DNA of 64,000 nucleotides from Ulota crispa. Taxonomy: Eukaryota; Streptophyta; Bryopsida; Orthotrichales; Orthotrichaceae. Positions 45,845-57,634 of the stretch are shown here, one piece after another. The notes under the pieces are model-generated. The model ran no database searches. It saw nothing but the letters and a program-made list of their open reading frames with translations, and was not told the origin of the DNA. Made by a program: the position numbers and the translations under genes. The stretch is taken from the NCBI GenBank assembly GCA_963920765.1, contig OY987248.1:4560539-4624538 (forward strand), read 5' to 3'. Every line of letters begins with the position of its first letter. The first letter of the stretch is position 1.

Positions 45845-46100
45845 TAGGTAGAGCGACACGCACCCCACATGCGAGCAGGTAAGGAAAATTTTGACAGATT
45901 CATCGACGTCTGCTTGTTCATTCATAAATCTACTAATTTTCGTAACTTTCATCCAAAATCTGACAAATCTACTGCAAATCTCGGGAGGGATTTGACGAAT
46001 TCATCCATTTTTTGAGAGGTTTTTCCTAATGTTATGTTCGTCAAGCTAATTTCAAGGTATGATTTAGGCAACTATTTGCCAAGAAAATTTACGTTGCTCT
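45845..46100. repeat. Diverged dispersed repeat, partner at 52500-52773
   Basis: Shares in the same order GCAGGTAAGGAAAAT, TTCATCCAAAATCTGACAAAT, GACGAATTCATCCA, ATTTCAAGGTATGATTTAGG and GCGAAGAAA-type blocks with 52500-52773. No coding capacity, identity unknown. Confidence 0.5.
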
Positions 46101-46582
46101 CCACCGTTATCAAACCTCAATTCCTTAATATCTCATTAGTCTATTGACTTTTTTCTTAAATGATCAATTTTTTTGAAATCTTGGAACCAATTTATTTCAA
46201 AATATTAAAAAAATAATCCCATGACCAATTGTACAATCTCCCGGATATAGTTCCAAAAGTTTTATGCAAACAATTTCCTAGGAGTTTAAATATTCAAATG
46301 TAAGGATTGTGAACTTTAACCACTTGAAAAGAGGGTTGGCTCAATCTTTAGCAATTATGACCATCTTTTTACACTCATTCCTATATTTTGGTAGCCAATA
46401 TCTCTTGAGTTTTTCCAATGTCTTGACCACGTGGCAGCTTAGCTAAACTTGATTTTTGTTCCAAGTTATGTAGTTCCTAATTACCTACACACGTCTCCTT
46501 TGCCACATACTCAAATTCCTTGACAAGCTCTCCCTACCAACTAAAAAGAGCCAAAATTGACTAGAAACTAATCAACCGGTCT

Positions 46583-47237
46583 TTAACCCCAAAACGACCC
46601 CAGAATTTCTTGAGCTTCTAGGAATTTGTTCTAATTTGAACAAAAAGTCAACAATTTGATAAGTTTTATCAATTTTTTAAAATTTGTAATAGTATATAAT
46701 CAAACTAAACATGTTAGAGATCACATTAGAAAAGAAAATACAACAATATCTCTTATGTATTGAAAGATTATAATGTTTGATCATGGGGGTGTTAAAACAA
46801 TAAACGTGATTTGAAGTCTTTCAATCTTCTTTTCACATGTCAAATTTGAAAAGTTGGTCACCAAAAAAATATGAGGTTAAAGGGCCTAACATGCATAACC
46901 CCAATCAATTTATGACTTCTCAAAATCTACTTTACAATTTTTTAAAATTAATTTCTAAAGTGTTCTTTTGTCAAAGATCTAGTGTATTCAAGACTCATTC
47001 CCAAGAGCCCTCAACATTACATAAAGTCAAGATTGCAATGGACATCCATGCACAAAATCTTGAATAGAAAAGTTATAATCAATCATTTGCAAAATTAGAT
47101 TGGCAAAGCTAAAACTAAACTTCAAAAATAAATTTTCAAAAAAATAAATTACTAAAAATAGTAATTTGGTAATATTTTATTTAACTTCAAAAATTGATTG
47201 AGGACACATTTTGTCCTCAATATCATTTTGGGGTTAA
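46583..47237. mobile_element. TTAA-flanked piggyBac-type element (0.65 kb)
   Basis: TTAA-CCCCAAAACGACCCC at the left and CATTTTGGGG-TTAA at the right. Inverted counterpart of 29001-29644. Confidence 0.75.
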
Positions 47238-47453
47238 TGCGTTAATTAGATGTCATTGAAAATCTTTGACATGAGGTAGAATGGTGGATTGCTGCATGAT
47301 CAGGGCATTTTTTTTGACGAGTCTATTTTTGCTAGATTCCAAAAGAGCGCAAGCGATTGGAGAATAAATAGAGGGAGCAGCCTCAATTAGTTGTCTCTGT
47401 CGCTAGTTGGCTTTTTTTTGCCAAAAAACAATGTGCTGATGATCATGATTAAT

Positions 47454-47757
47454 CATAACATTCAGTAGCACTCATCAAGCCTACCCTCCCTCCAACCAAA
47501 GAGTGTGGAATATTCCACACTCTTTCATCCAGCCGATGAAAGAGTGCGGAATATACCACACCCATCAGTAGCTAAGAGGACACTTGGCTGAATTTGTTAG
47601 AGAGTTTATAAAAGAGAGGCTCAGTTTAGTGCACATACATTGATGTGGGGGCTAGCCATGTCAGAAAGAAAAAGGAAAACATTGTGTCAGGACAAAGTTT
47701 GTGGATGATACTTGAAGAAAGAGAAAAGCAACCTCTCTTCAGGCTACTGAATGTTAT
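47454..47757. mobile_element. MITE with CATAACATTCAGTAGC ends (family E), copy 2
   Basis: CATAACATTCAGTAGC at the left and GCTACTGAATGTTATG at the right: a perfect 16-bp TIR. Interior inverted relative to copy 1 at 30763. Contains a direct or inverted repetition of the AGAGTGTGGAATATTCCACAC block. Confidence 0.72.
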
Positions 47758-47949
47758 GATGAAATTTGCACTACAATAACCACTTGAAAAATAAAGCAAG
47801 ATACTAGAAAGTGGTTACAAAATAATTTTGTAACTTTTGGTGCTTGGATTTTAGTATTCTTCACATAGGTAGAGGTTGTTTAGCATAGGCACAAGTAACT
47901 GGTAATTGCGCCATAGTTTGTTAATCCTCAAGGGTGCCGATTTTAATTA

Positions 47950-48313
47950 GGGCGGCTTCACACTATGGTCAAAGGTTGAGAGGCCGTTGGTTTGCACCAA
48001 TCAGATTGTACAAAATTGAGAGTCTGACCGCTCAACCCTTCACACTAGAAGCCAAACTCCAAAGGCCGTCATCCCCATTTGCCTACATGGCAGCACTTTA
48101 TCATACAAGGTTAGCAACCTCTCAAAAAAAAATTTGGGTTTAACAAAAATGGAGACCCAAACTATGTACAAGAGACCATCAATTTTAGCATTTATTGATG
48201 TCAATTTTAACATTTATTATCTATTTTCAGCCGGATTTCTTGACCTCTTAGCAAAGTTTGGCCACTCAGTTTGATGGCCTCTCGCCTTGGCCAGTCATAG
48301 TGTGAAGCCGCCC
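47950..48313. mobile_element. Tourist/PIF-like MITE with TTA duplication
   Basis: GGGCGGCTTCACACTATG at 47950 is mirrored perfectly by CATAGTGTGAAGCCGCCC ending at 48313, with TTA on both sides. G/C-rich GGG start plus TTA duplication fit PIF/Harbinger. 364 bp. The 69-codon frame inside is not a gene. Confidence 0.8.
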
Positions 48314-48802
48314 TTAGTACAGTACAATACACACTCAGGAATTGTTCTTATGTAAGAATTAAGAAATTTTCATCAATCGTTATCACATGCATTTGTCAAA
48401 TTTGATTTGCGTAATCATTATAATTCTGTTTTGTAATATAGTATGTAGGAATGAGCTTATACTAATTTATTTATGATTTGTTTTGTTTATTCTTGCACGT
48501 TATGTGCCTAAGCTTCACCAGGTCTTGAAAAGTCAATGGGAGTTGAAGTTGAAGAATTGTAGGGACTTAGAACACACGGTAACATTATAAGAATTAGTTT
48601 TTAGCCACTTCACCAATCAAAATTTGAGAATTTATGAGGACTTTAGACTTGAAATGGAGTTATAAATTTCAATTTCCAACCTCTTTACCAATCTTCTTTT
48701 GAAAATGCAACGAGACTTTGGTTTGAAAATTTTAGTGAAACTTAAGATTGAATCTTTAGTAAGGTTAAGGTTTGGAATAAATAATGTGAACTTGGGATCT
48801 TA

Positions 48803-49180
48803 GGGGCGGTTCAAACTTCAAACCACGTCTCATGTCCTATCTTTACAAATCCTACCTCAACACAAGATCCTAGTTTTGTTGGATTATTAAAGGCAAAAAG
48901 GAGTACCAAAGAAAATCATGGATATTTTATGCAAGAGCGTTGGTGGGACTTATAGTGAAAGTTGAATTTGGTAAAATGGTTGACCTAAATCTTAAATAAA
49001 ATTCCACCTTTTTTAGCACCAAATCTTCCAAAAAATGATGTTATGTAAGTAAAATGCAATGAATTGGGACATGAGACTTGGGATCAACATAATACAAAGC
49101 GCCAAGTCCCAACTTTTGGCTTCACTCCAATGAAACTCTCAAATTTTAGTGGGATGTGAGACTTAGTGCGAACCACCCCC
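48803..49180. mobile_element. Tourist/PIF-like MITE with TTA duplication (family D reference copy)
   Basis: GGGGCGGTTCAAACTT at the left and GTGCGAACCACCCCC at the right, with TTA at 48800-48802 and 49181-49183. The right TTA forms part of the TTAA of the next element. Confidence 0.75.
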
Positions 49181-49851
49181 TTAACGCCAAAGTGCCCGAG
49201 GACCTCAAATTGGGACACTTAGAATTAAACTTTTGAGAGAATCTGCTTCAAATCAAGGTGTACTATGCCAGGACCGTACCTACTGTTTGGGGGTGGGGGT
49301 ACCAATCATGGGGGTTTGCGGCGATCTTAGGTTTGGATTTAGGGCACACATTTTACATTGATGGGAGCTTGAGCTATTTAGGCATATTTTATGTTTGGAA
49401 GTATTGCGCTGATGTTTGAGGGGCAATGGCACATAGGCTTTGGTAGGAAAAGACCAGAGGACCTGCACTTCAAGCGTCCCAAAATTTGACATTGAAAGAT
49501 GAAATTTTGACCAAATTTTGGCTTTGGGCATAGAACCCAATCACTCAACCCCTCCAAAAATTACAGCACAAGGGTTGTACTCTAACACCCTAGCCTTGGA
49601 GCCCAAACGAGAAACCCGCCCCAAAAAAGATCCTCGTCCCCGGAGTCAACGTGTCTTTGACTATTATAATCTGGCAAAATCAACGCTACAAGAGCAAAAA
49701 AAATTCCACCCGAGGCAGCTACAAGCCATACAGTACATTCAACGGTCAACCAGCCCAGATCGCAATATCCAGATCAGGGCGCCCATAAGAAGGGAGCATG
49801 GTATGAAAAAACCTCGGAACCCCAAACCAATTGGGGGCGCTCAGGGGTTAA
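49181..49851. mobile_element. TTAA-flanked piggyBac-type element (0.67 kb), GC-richer interior
   Basis: TTAA-CGCCAAAGTGCCCGAGG at the left and GGGGGCGCTCAGGGG-TTAA at the right. A 113-codon frame (49518-49859) reads a proline/arginine-rich sequence across the element end and is not considered a gene. It abuts the TTA of the preceding Tourist-like element. Confidence 0.65.
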
Positions 49852-50180
49852 AGTTTTGAACAAATGGTGAGGCACTATATCCCTCTTTTCATCTTCTCAT
49901 TCAAACAAAGGACTCAATGGGACTTAGGACTTGAGACATATGGTGAAACTCTAAGTCCCACCTTTAAACCTTTTGACCAATCAAATTCTAAGAACCAGTA
50001 AGACTCATGACTTGGGTTAAAACCACAAGGAGAACCGCCATTTGGTGGACTGTGTATCTCAATATAAATACACGCAATATCTGGTACAATCCAATGAATT
50101 ACTGGTTGAAAATGAGAAATGCTAGACCTAACCCCTAAACCCCTAAGGGAACAAAAATTGGTCATTTTGCTACCCAAAAA

Positions 50181-50410
50181 ATGGGGAATTGATATGGGCA
50201 CATCTGGTGTTTGATATATGCACATCCCGGCCTTGGGGTAAATTTTAGATATTTACCATTAAAACAATAAATTTGAAAATTTGGAGTTTAGATTTGGACT
50301 TAGACACCTTAATTTAGTCTAAAGTAGTCAACTCGTAAACCAATCATCTAAGGGAAAAATGACATATGTACTAAAATAAATTTAGACTAGCAATTTGGAA
50401 ATGTTTTTGC
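50181..50410. mobile_element. Family F MITE relic
   Basis: GGGGAATTGATATGGGCACA followed by GGGTAAATTTTAGATATTTA, TTTGAAAATTTGGAGTTTAG and TAATTTAGTCTAAAGTAG, as in 8680-8943. The right end is lost. Confidence 0.5.
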
Positions 50411-50474
50411 TGGAAAGTCAAAGACAAATGAGTTCTGTGGTTATTTAATTTGAAATTTTTTGAGTTGGTACAAA

Positions 50475-51434
50475 TTAACCCCTAAAGGACCAAGTGGCTA
50501 TTCAATAGCCACTTGAGAACTTGGGTAGGGTCATATGAAATTAATTTTTATTGGATGTTCTCAAAATTGTTACACAAGGTGCATATATGTATCCCATAAG
50601 TGGAGGTGTAATTTTTTCCCCAATTGGATGCTTGGTTTAAAAGTTATGTTACCCAAAAGAATTTGGGCAGCTTGGACAGCTTGGACATCTTGGAGAATCT
50701 TATGCTAAAATTCTCATCAACTTTTGAAGTTTGGCAAGTATGTAACTAAAAAACATAATGTACAATTGTCAAAAAAAAAGAAAAATTTGAACTCTCACAT
50801 CACATTTAGAAGGGAGTCAAACTTTGTTAATTATATTTGGGTAGTTTCAAGAAAAAAAAAATCTTTAACTTCAGGTTTTATTATCTTTCAATCTATAAAT
50901 CCAAAACTCTTGAATATTTTTTTCACATATTTGAATTGATTATCTCTAACTTTTTACTATTCAATTTTCAAATAAAAGATTTCTTCATTGCACAAGAAAT
51001 CATGAAAGAATGACTAATGTATTGCCAATTCACTAAACCTCCTTGCACTATATGGTGATTTAGAATAAGCTAGATTCTATATTTGCATTTGAAAATTTTC
51101 ATGAGTGAACCTAACATCATATACTTGGGAATGGTCAACAAGCTCAAATTTATGTAGAGCAAAACTTTTACTCTAGAAAGGCTCAAAGTCTACTGACCTT
51201 GTTTTGCAAGAATGAAAAAAAGTTATTTTTCTCACTTCAAATATTATAATCTTACAATCTGTGCGGTCAAATGGGCTGAATTTTTTTTCACACATTAACT
51301 TATCTATTTAACACACTTTTGTATGGTTGGAATTGAGAAATTAGGTTTTTATTTTCAATTTTGGGCAATGCACTAAAAGTTGGCAATTTTTGAGATTTGT
51401 TCTCAAAAAACACCCTTGGTCAATTAGGGGTTAA
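50475..51434. mobile_element. TTAA-flanked piggyBac-type element (0.96 kb)
   Basis: TTAA-CCCCTAAAGGACCAAGTGG at the left and CCTTGGTCAATTAGGGG-TTAA at the right. No frame above 71 codons. Confidence 0.75.
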
Positions 51435-51887
51435 TTACAATTTATCAAAGCAAAAGGTACTTAGGTATCTACTCTTGAACATAGATGGTAGCATTCATGA
51501 TGCAAAGGCAGCTTGTAAATGGAGCACATGAGTCCTAAAAGCAACCATTACAAAGCCAAGAATGCTCTAGTAACTAAGGCTCTTAAAGCGTGCAAGCACC
51601 CATTTCATAATCCAATGCTCAAATCATGATTGAGAACATGTTTTCTTTTATTTTAGTATGACATATATCTATATTTTATTGAAAGACAAAACTCAACACA
51701 ATTAAGGCCAATAAGCACATTGAATGGTAGCTCATGTCACTCTCTCGAGGCTCTAAAACCGTGCATGCACAAGTACAATTTCTAAACATAAAAAAATGCA
51801 ACTCATTTAAGAACCTTTGTGCACTATTTTTGTAACCCTACATGGTCGGTTCAAAATGACCAAACGGTTTTAGATCCAACTACCTTA
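51435..51887. other. AT-rich intergenic DNA
   Basis: No gene seen. A GGTTTTAGATCCAACTACCTTAG sequence at the end recalls the termini of the element at 31702. Confidence 0.4.
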
Positions 51888-52024
51888 GAACCACAAAGGA
51901 GGTTACAATTGAACAACACCCAATGAAAAGCTTAGCTAGGGAGCAAATTAGTACTTTTACTTTTGTTTGTAAAAAAAGCTAAGCTTTTTCATTGGGTGTT
52001 CAATTGTAACCTCCTTTATGGTTC
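51888..52024. repeat. Long inverted repeat (hairpin) made from family F sequence
   Basis: Arms of about 50 bp: AAGGAGGTTACAATTGAACA... on the left and ...TGTTCAATTGTAACCTCCTT on the right, separated by about 30 bp. The outer sequence to about 52165 continues as a family F end (GGTGTGTCCATATCAATTCCC), so a partial element was duplicated head-to-head. Confidence 0.78.
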
Positions 52025-52499
52025 TAGACTAAATCAAGGTTTCTAAGTCCAAACCCAAATTCAAAATTTTCAACTTTAGCTTTTTGATGGAAAAAATACA
52101 AAATTTACCCCAGAGGGGGGGGTGCATATATCAAATCTAGGGTGTGTCCATATCAATTCCCAAAAAACATCATGCAAGATGGGGAAAAGGTAATTTTTGT
52201 CTAGTTTGTTTTTAGAAGTGGTCATGGAGATGTACTCCTTTATGAAATGCCAAAAAAAGTTTCATTGAATGCTCCCATATTTCTAAAAACTTCAATTTGC
52301 AAGAAGATTCACAAGCACTCTATTAGGACCCATCATACCCTTCTTGTAATTTTTGTGAGGGTTATATTGACTTTTGCAATGTTTGGGGACAATACTATAT
52401 TGTGTGCGCACATGCCAAAATGCTATAAAGCATTGTAGAGCAATTGTAGTGAGGCAATCATGGGACCAACAAGACCAGGGTTTAATTTTTGTTTTTGTT

Positions 52500-52773
52500 A
52501 GGGTAGAGCAAACCACACCCTAGAATGTAGGCAGGTGAGGAAAATCTAGCAAAGATTGAAACAAATGAATGATCAGCATAAGTTCATCCAAAAATTACTA
52601 ACTACTTGCATCCAAAATATGGCAAATTAGGTTTCCGCTCAAGTAAGAATGTGTCAATTTCATCCAATATTTCCTTGAAATTTCTTAGTGTAGTTGTTGC
52701 CATCTCACTTTTGAGGTAAGATTTAGGTGAAAATTTGCGAAGAAATTAAACGCTGTACCAGGCGTTCAAGAGT
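52500..52773. repeat. Diverged dispersed repeat, partner at 45845-46100
   Basis: Collinear with the earlier copy (GGCAGGTGAGGAAAAT, TTCATCCAAAA, GAGGTAAGATTTAGGTGAAA). Its end GGCGTTCAAGAG-TTAA (52773-52776) looks like a right terminus of a TTAA element whose left partner is not recognised. Confidence 0.5.
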
Positions 52774-52776
52774 TAA

Positions 52777-53970
52777 GCCAGTGAAGCTGAAATTTCTCCC
52801 AAAAGCTAGTTGAAGCTATAAATCCCACTATTCAACCTTATACTAGAGTCTCATTTTTTAGCCTCGTGACCTATTTTAACAAGACTTGGGACATAATGTG
52901 AACAGCCCCTTATGAGGTTTGCGCACATACTACGCTAATTATCAGGAGGCCAGGCCCTGCAAGTACCACTTCAGTTTCTTTGCCTTTACCTTGGGGTCTG
53001 GTCTCCTGATCACCAAAAACATGCGACATGAGAATTCGGGGCATGGTCTCCTAATGCTCTGCTCTGGCAGCCGTTAATTAGGCTTTCTGGCTGCATTTTT
53101 TCCTGACCCCTTTGCTCCTTTGTTGCCATAACTTATTCCTATGTTTGTCCAGTACCGTACCAGGGGAATGCTCTGCCTCAGCACATGAAAAACCCAGCCA
53201 CTTGTTTTCTCTGTAGAAATCTCAAGCTCCCATTGTATCTATGTAAAAGAATATGTCCTTTTGAGCCACTCATTCTAATTGGCTGAGAGAGTGTTGTGGT
53301 GCAATTTTCATTGATCCATTTGTCCTTCTAGCAACAGATCAACATGGGAGAGAGAAGTACATGTGTAAAGTGTTTTATATTGAGTGTTTTTAATGGAAAA
53401 TCAATAGGGAAGAGAAGAATATATGCGTAAAGTGATTTACACTAAAACTTTACTTGGAATCATGTTGACATTTGTGAGTTAATCAATTACTCATGATTTT
53501 CATGTTTAAAATGGCCACTTTTGTAATAAGATTGCTACTGAATTATTTTTTTATTACAAAAATATTCCTTTTGTTTCCATTAGTACAACAGGTACCTAAA
53601 CTTGCAATTGTTTCAACATAAAGCACCGCAAGTAAAATGCTCCTCTTCATATGTAAGGGCATATTGGTCTATGGACTTAGGGCTTTGAGAAGTACTCCCA
53701 TGTGGAGACAACCTACTGGGGGCAACCCTAATCCTCCAACGTGATTTAAATTATGGCAAGGGAAATTTGATAGATCTATTTGCATTTTGTAATATTTTGA
53801 TGGATACTCTTGATTGTTCAAAAATTGTGGGAATATTCTTATAGGGTTTTGGAGAAAGGACAATTATCAATATCTTCTCTTTGATCAAAAAGCAAGCTGC
53901 ATGTACTTGTGTGCAAGTTGGAGCACCAAGGGTTGCATGAATTGCACTATTTGTCACATAAAAATAGCAA
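52777..53970. other. Intergenic DNA, no gene seen
   Basis: Moderate base composition at about 52920-53240, otherwise AT-rich. No supported frame or RNA. Confidence 0.4.
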
Positions 53971-54767
53971 TTAACCCCTGAGCGCCCAGCGCGAAAATGA
54001 GAAAATGAGGCCAGGAGTGACCATGCTCGTAAAAATTGCAGCCCCAAGTTGGGAACTTAGATCGGGGAGGATTCACCGTTGAAATAGCAAAAAGAGTGCT
54101 TGATGCACCCAACTAGAAATTTGCAAAATTTTTGACCGCATCGTTTCGGAGATTATAAAAGTCAAAGTACAATTGACTATGTGGCAACCGGCTAATTTTG
54201 GGGGAGTCCATGGCTATGGATGCAAAAATTCATGCCTTAGAGGAGGCTCCTTCATATGAAATTTAGACAGGGGGTGCAATTTACAAGCATCTTGCTTGCT
54301 GCCAAATTTGGTAATGTTTTGACATCCACAAGGTGCTTTTTTAGAGGCCCAAAGTTGCAAGACTCACACGGCATGGTGAATGATAGATGGGGTACGGATA
54401 CAGTTTTGACCTCCACAAGGGCACGAATCTCGATAGTATAGCTGTAAAACCCTTTTCTAGTCTAAGGCATGCATGCCAAAATACCCTAATAGTATTAAAC
54501 TGGCCATAGCCGGTGATCTTTATCCTTGCACCTAAACCCTAAACCGCTTGGAATGAAGTTTTAATGTACTATTGTCATGGTTGACTTGCACAATCCGTGC
54601 TTGTACAAGTGATGAAACCCCCGTTGCGCACTTCCCGATATGAGAATAGTACCATACCTTTGACCAAGTTACTTTTCCGGGAGATACAATATAAATTTGA
54701 ACCAGATTTTAAGGAAAGTTCGATTTGCAGAGGCCATATTCTGGCCTGTGGGGCGCTCAGGAGTTAA
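53971..54767. mobile_element. TTAA-flanked piggyBac-type element (0.80 kb)
   Basis: TTAA-CCCCTGAGCGCCCAGCG at the left and GGGGCGCTCAGGAG-TTAA at the right. It shares its end type with the 255-bp element at 12882 but has a different, larger interior. Confidence 0.75.
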
Positions 54768-55718
54768 CTGCGTTTGCGCAAAGAATGTAATTTTGACTCC
54801 ATGATGCACACATATGAGCAATGTTTGACTCCACATACACGGAAAGAAATTAACAATGCCGCGACCAAGGATGTGATTGCCAAAATCAGTAGCACGTCTC
54901 TCCTTAAACTATATGCAATCTCTACATTCTCAAGGATACCCTTGCAAGTTTTCAAAAAATCAAAGATATTCACCAAATAATATAAAATATAATGGTATCA
55001 ATCAAATTTTCTCCCAAATTAAGTACACTAGTGACTCAAACTCTCGTAGTGTATAAGAAACAATAGGAATGTGGTTTCTATTCCTTAGAGAACTGATATT
55101 TTTAAGTTTGTTGTTATGTTCCATTAAGTTATTATTTGTATATAGAGCACCAAATTGCCATACCTATTTAGATGGTGCCTCTCCACGCCCTTTGTAATGG
55201 ACCCTCCATGGATGGTGCTTCCTTGCGTTGCATAGCCAAGCAATGCTACTTTGTGAGCAAGGATTTGTAAGATTGAATTTTTAGTCAAAATACTAATTGT
55301 ATTCATAGGGCCTTAGAATTGTGCAGTTTAAACCATCATCTCTTGAAAAACTTGCTATTTTTTAAAAATTATTCCATTAATTTTTAGTTAAGAATTAGCT
55401 CTTGCTCATGGAACCTTGAATCACCGCTTATGGCTCACCATTTTACTCTCACAAAAGAGTGTCATTCATGCATAGCCCTTCTATTGATAACCATGGATCA
55501 CAAATTATTCCTCTATTTCTACAAATTTTGTTCATCCTTTTCCATGTGGTGGTTGATGTCGAGGTAATACTTGACTCATTGAGCATTATTCTACTCAAAC
55601 ACCACTCAAATGCCATTACCTTGTGAAAAGTTTAAAAAAAATAAATTTGCAAATTTCATTTTGAAGTAAGATGTGGAATCTTCTCATTTTTGGTTTGTTT
55701 TTTCTGTTGCATGTTATT
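54768..55718. other. AT-rich intergenic DNA, no gene seen
   Basis: Only frames of 60-70 codons; no motif. Confidence 0.4.
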
Positions 55719-55958
55719 TTAACCCTTAAAGGACCGCTCTATGTATTACATAGTAAATACACTACCATATAACTGGAACTTGCTACCAATAAAAAGTTTT
55801 AATTTGGGATCTTGACTAGCTCACTAGAACCACATTGATCTATATTCTAACTTCTTTGTTGATCTCAAATGTAGTAAAGGTGTGGATGCATTCCAAATAC
55901 AAGAAAATACAAAATACTGTATTGGCCGCAAAGGGCTCCTCGGTCCTTTAAGGGTTAA
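55719..55958. mobile_element. TTAA-flanked piggyBac-type MITE, short class reference copy
   Basis: TTAA-CCCTTAAAGGACCG at the left and CGGTCCTTTAAGGG-TTAA at the right: perfect 14-bp TIR. 240 bp including target sites. Confidence 0.85.
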
Positions 55959-56116
55959 ACACTGGTAAATAAACAAACATGAAACTCAAATTGAATTCCA
56001 TTGTTGTAGATTGTGCTAGAATACAATGAGTGTGTTGTGATAGGATAGAAGTTTAAATGATGCAAACAAAAATGAACTCATCATTCAAGAATAAAGGATG
56101 TAGGAAAACAAATTGC

Positions 56117-57027
56117 TTAACCCTTTAAAGACCACACACATTTTCCCAAAATCCACTAGAAACCAGGGCAATAAAGTTAGTTGTGTATTTGAATCAAATT
56201 GGGACCCAATTTGAATAATCCAACCATACAAATGTGAAGGACACTTTGTTTGTTGTAACGTATCAAAATTTCAGCTAGATTTGTTGTTGGAGGTGAAATA
56301 TTATAATGATTGAGTGAGCCGCACATGAAGAATCTCTAATTTTTCATGCTTGTATGGTTTTGAATGTTAACGCTTCATGCAAGCTTTGATTGAGAAGAGC
56401 CTTACATTTCTAGAAAGTAGGGTTTCTCACCTTTCCAACAAGACTAGTTTCACACAAAATAAACAAAAATATCAATCACAAGGTGTAGCTAAGTGGACAA
56501 AAAGGGTCAAAAATCCCATTTTCTTTGCTACCCTAAAACGGTTCTACAAGAAATTTGATAACTATTATGGAAAATCCAACCAGTGAAAGCAATCAAGAAT
56601 TGGCCTTTAATGTAGGATGAATTTTTTTAAAATAAATTGATAGCATCATTTCAATGGGTTCTCAAATACTACAATTGTACTACTATTGTATAGAGAAATA
56701 ATACAAACATATTTCTTAAGCAATTTGAATTTTTTTAAGATTGCACAATTGAAATGTGGCATTCTTCTTGGATGTTTGATGTATTGTGTTGTTGCTTTAA
56801 TCTATCTTTGACCAAATATGGATACGTATTTTGAGGCCATGATGTATAAACACCATTATTTATCAACTCACATATCCAATTCCATTGTCATTTTTGGGTT
56901 GGATGCAAAATTCTTGTGATCACAAGCATTCTTAAAGATCATTTTCCAAATTGTTGAGCAATTTTACTATAGGCTAAAAACTACTCTCCCAAACCAAAAT
57001 ATGGTTTGGTGGTCTCTAATGGGTTAA
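56117..57027. mobile_element. TTAA-flanked piggyBac-type element (0.91 kb)
   Basis: TTAA-CCCTTTAAAGACCAC at the left and GTGGTCTCTAATGGG-TTAA at the right. Related ends, distinct interior. No frame above 69 codons. Confidence 0.68.
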
Positions 57028-57634
57028 AATGTATCTCTTATAAGATCTTAATTGGCACATGTGTTATGTTCTACAAACATGAAGCTTTTATATGAATACT
57101 AGTATACCCGTGTGTCCCTTGGACACAATTTGGCTCATCATAACATCAATGAGTAATATCTACTTTAATCCATGTAGGCATTGCCACGCAGCCACTCACA
57201 GCCATTACCATGTAGGCACTCACAGTAGGCCACATAGGAAAAACCTGCTTAACCAACAAACACCCAGATCTATTATATATAAACAAAGCAACTATACTAA
57301 ATATGCCACATGCAATTAAATATGGACTTTTCATGTAAATCTGGGCTATTTAAAATCCTAAATAATGGAGATTTCCTAATATTTGCACGGATTTTTTTCA
57401 AAGTTTTGTATGTCTTCTCCTATTGACATATCTTTAGGTAATTTGTAAGTATCTCTTAATGTTTTGTTAATAAAAATCAGTTTTTTACAAATCAAAAGAA
57501 TTTTAGAATTATTACTTATGGACACTAGTACATGTTTAGTTAAATGTGGCATATGTATTGACACAACTACTTGATGGGTTACATCTTGGGTAGGTTGGCT
57601 ATTCAATCATGTGTTAACAACCATTTAAAATATA
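57028..57634. other. AT-rich intergenic DNA
   Basis: No gene seen. Short repeats of CCATGTAGGCA and CACTCACAG occur at about 57171-57226. Confidence 0.4.

Noticed and set aside
49518-49859. 113-codon Pro/Arg/Lys-rich frame on +
   Set aside because: It lies in a TTAA element and runs across its right end, with no motif. A chance frame in GC-richer DNA.
52773-52776. Right-type terminus of another TTAA element (GGCGTTCAAGAG-TTAA)
   Set aside because: No matching left end found, so not counted among the 19 elements.
54525-54545. Telomere-like CTAAACCCTAAACC
   Set aside because: Only two units; too short to be an interstitial telomere and probably chance.
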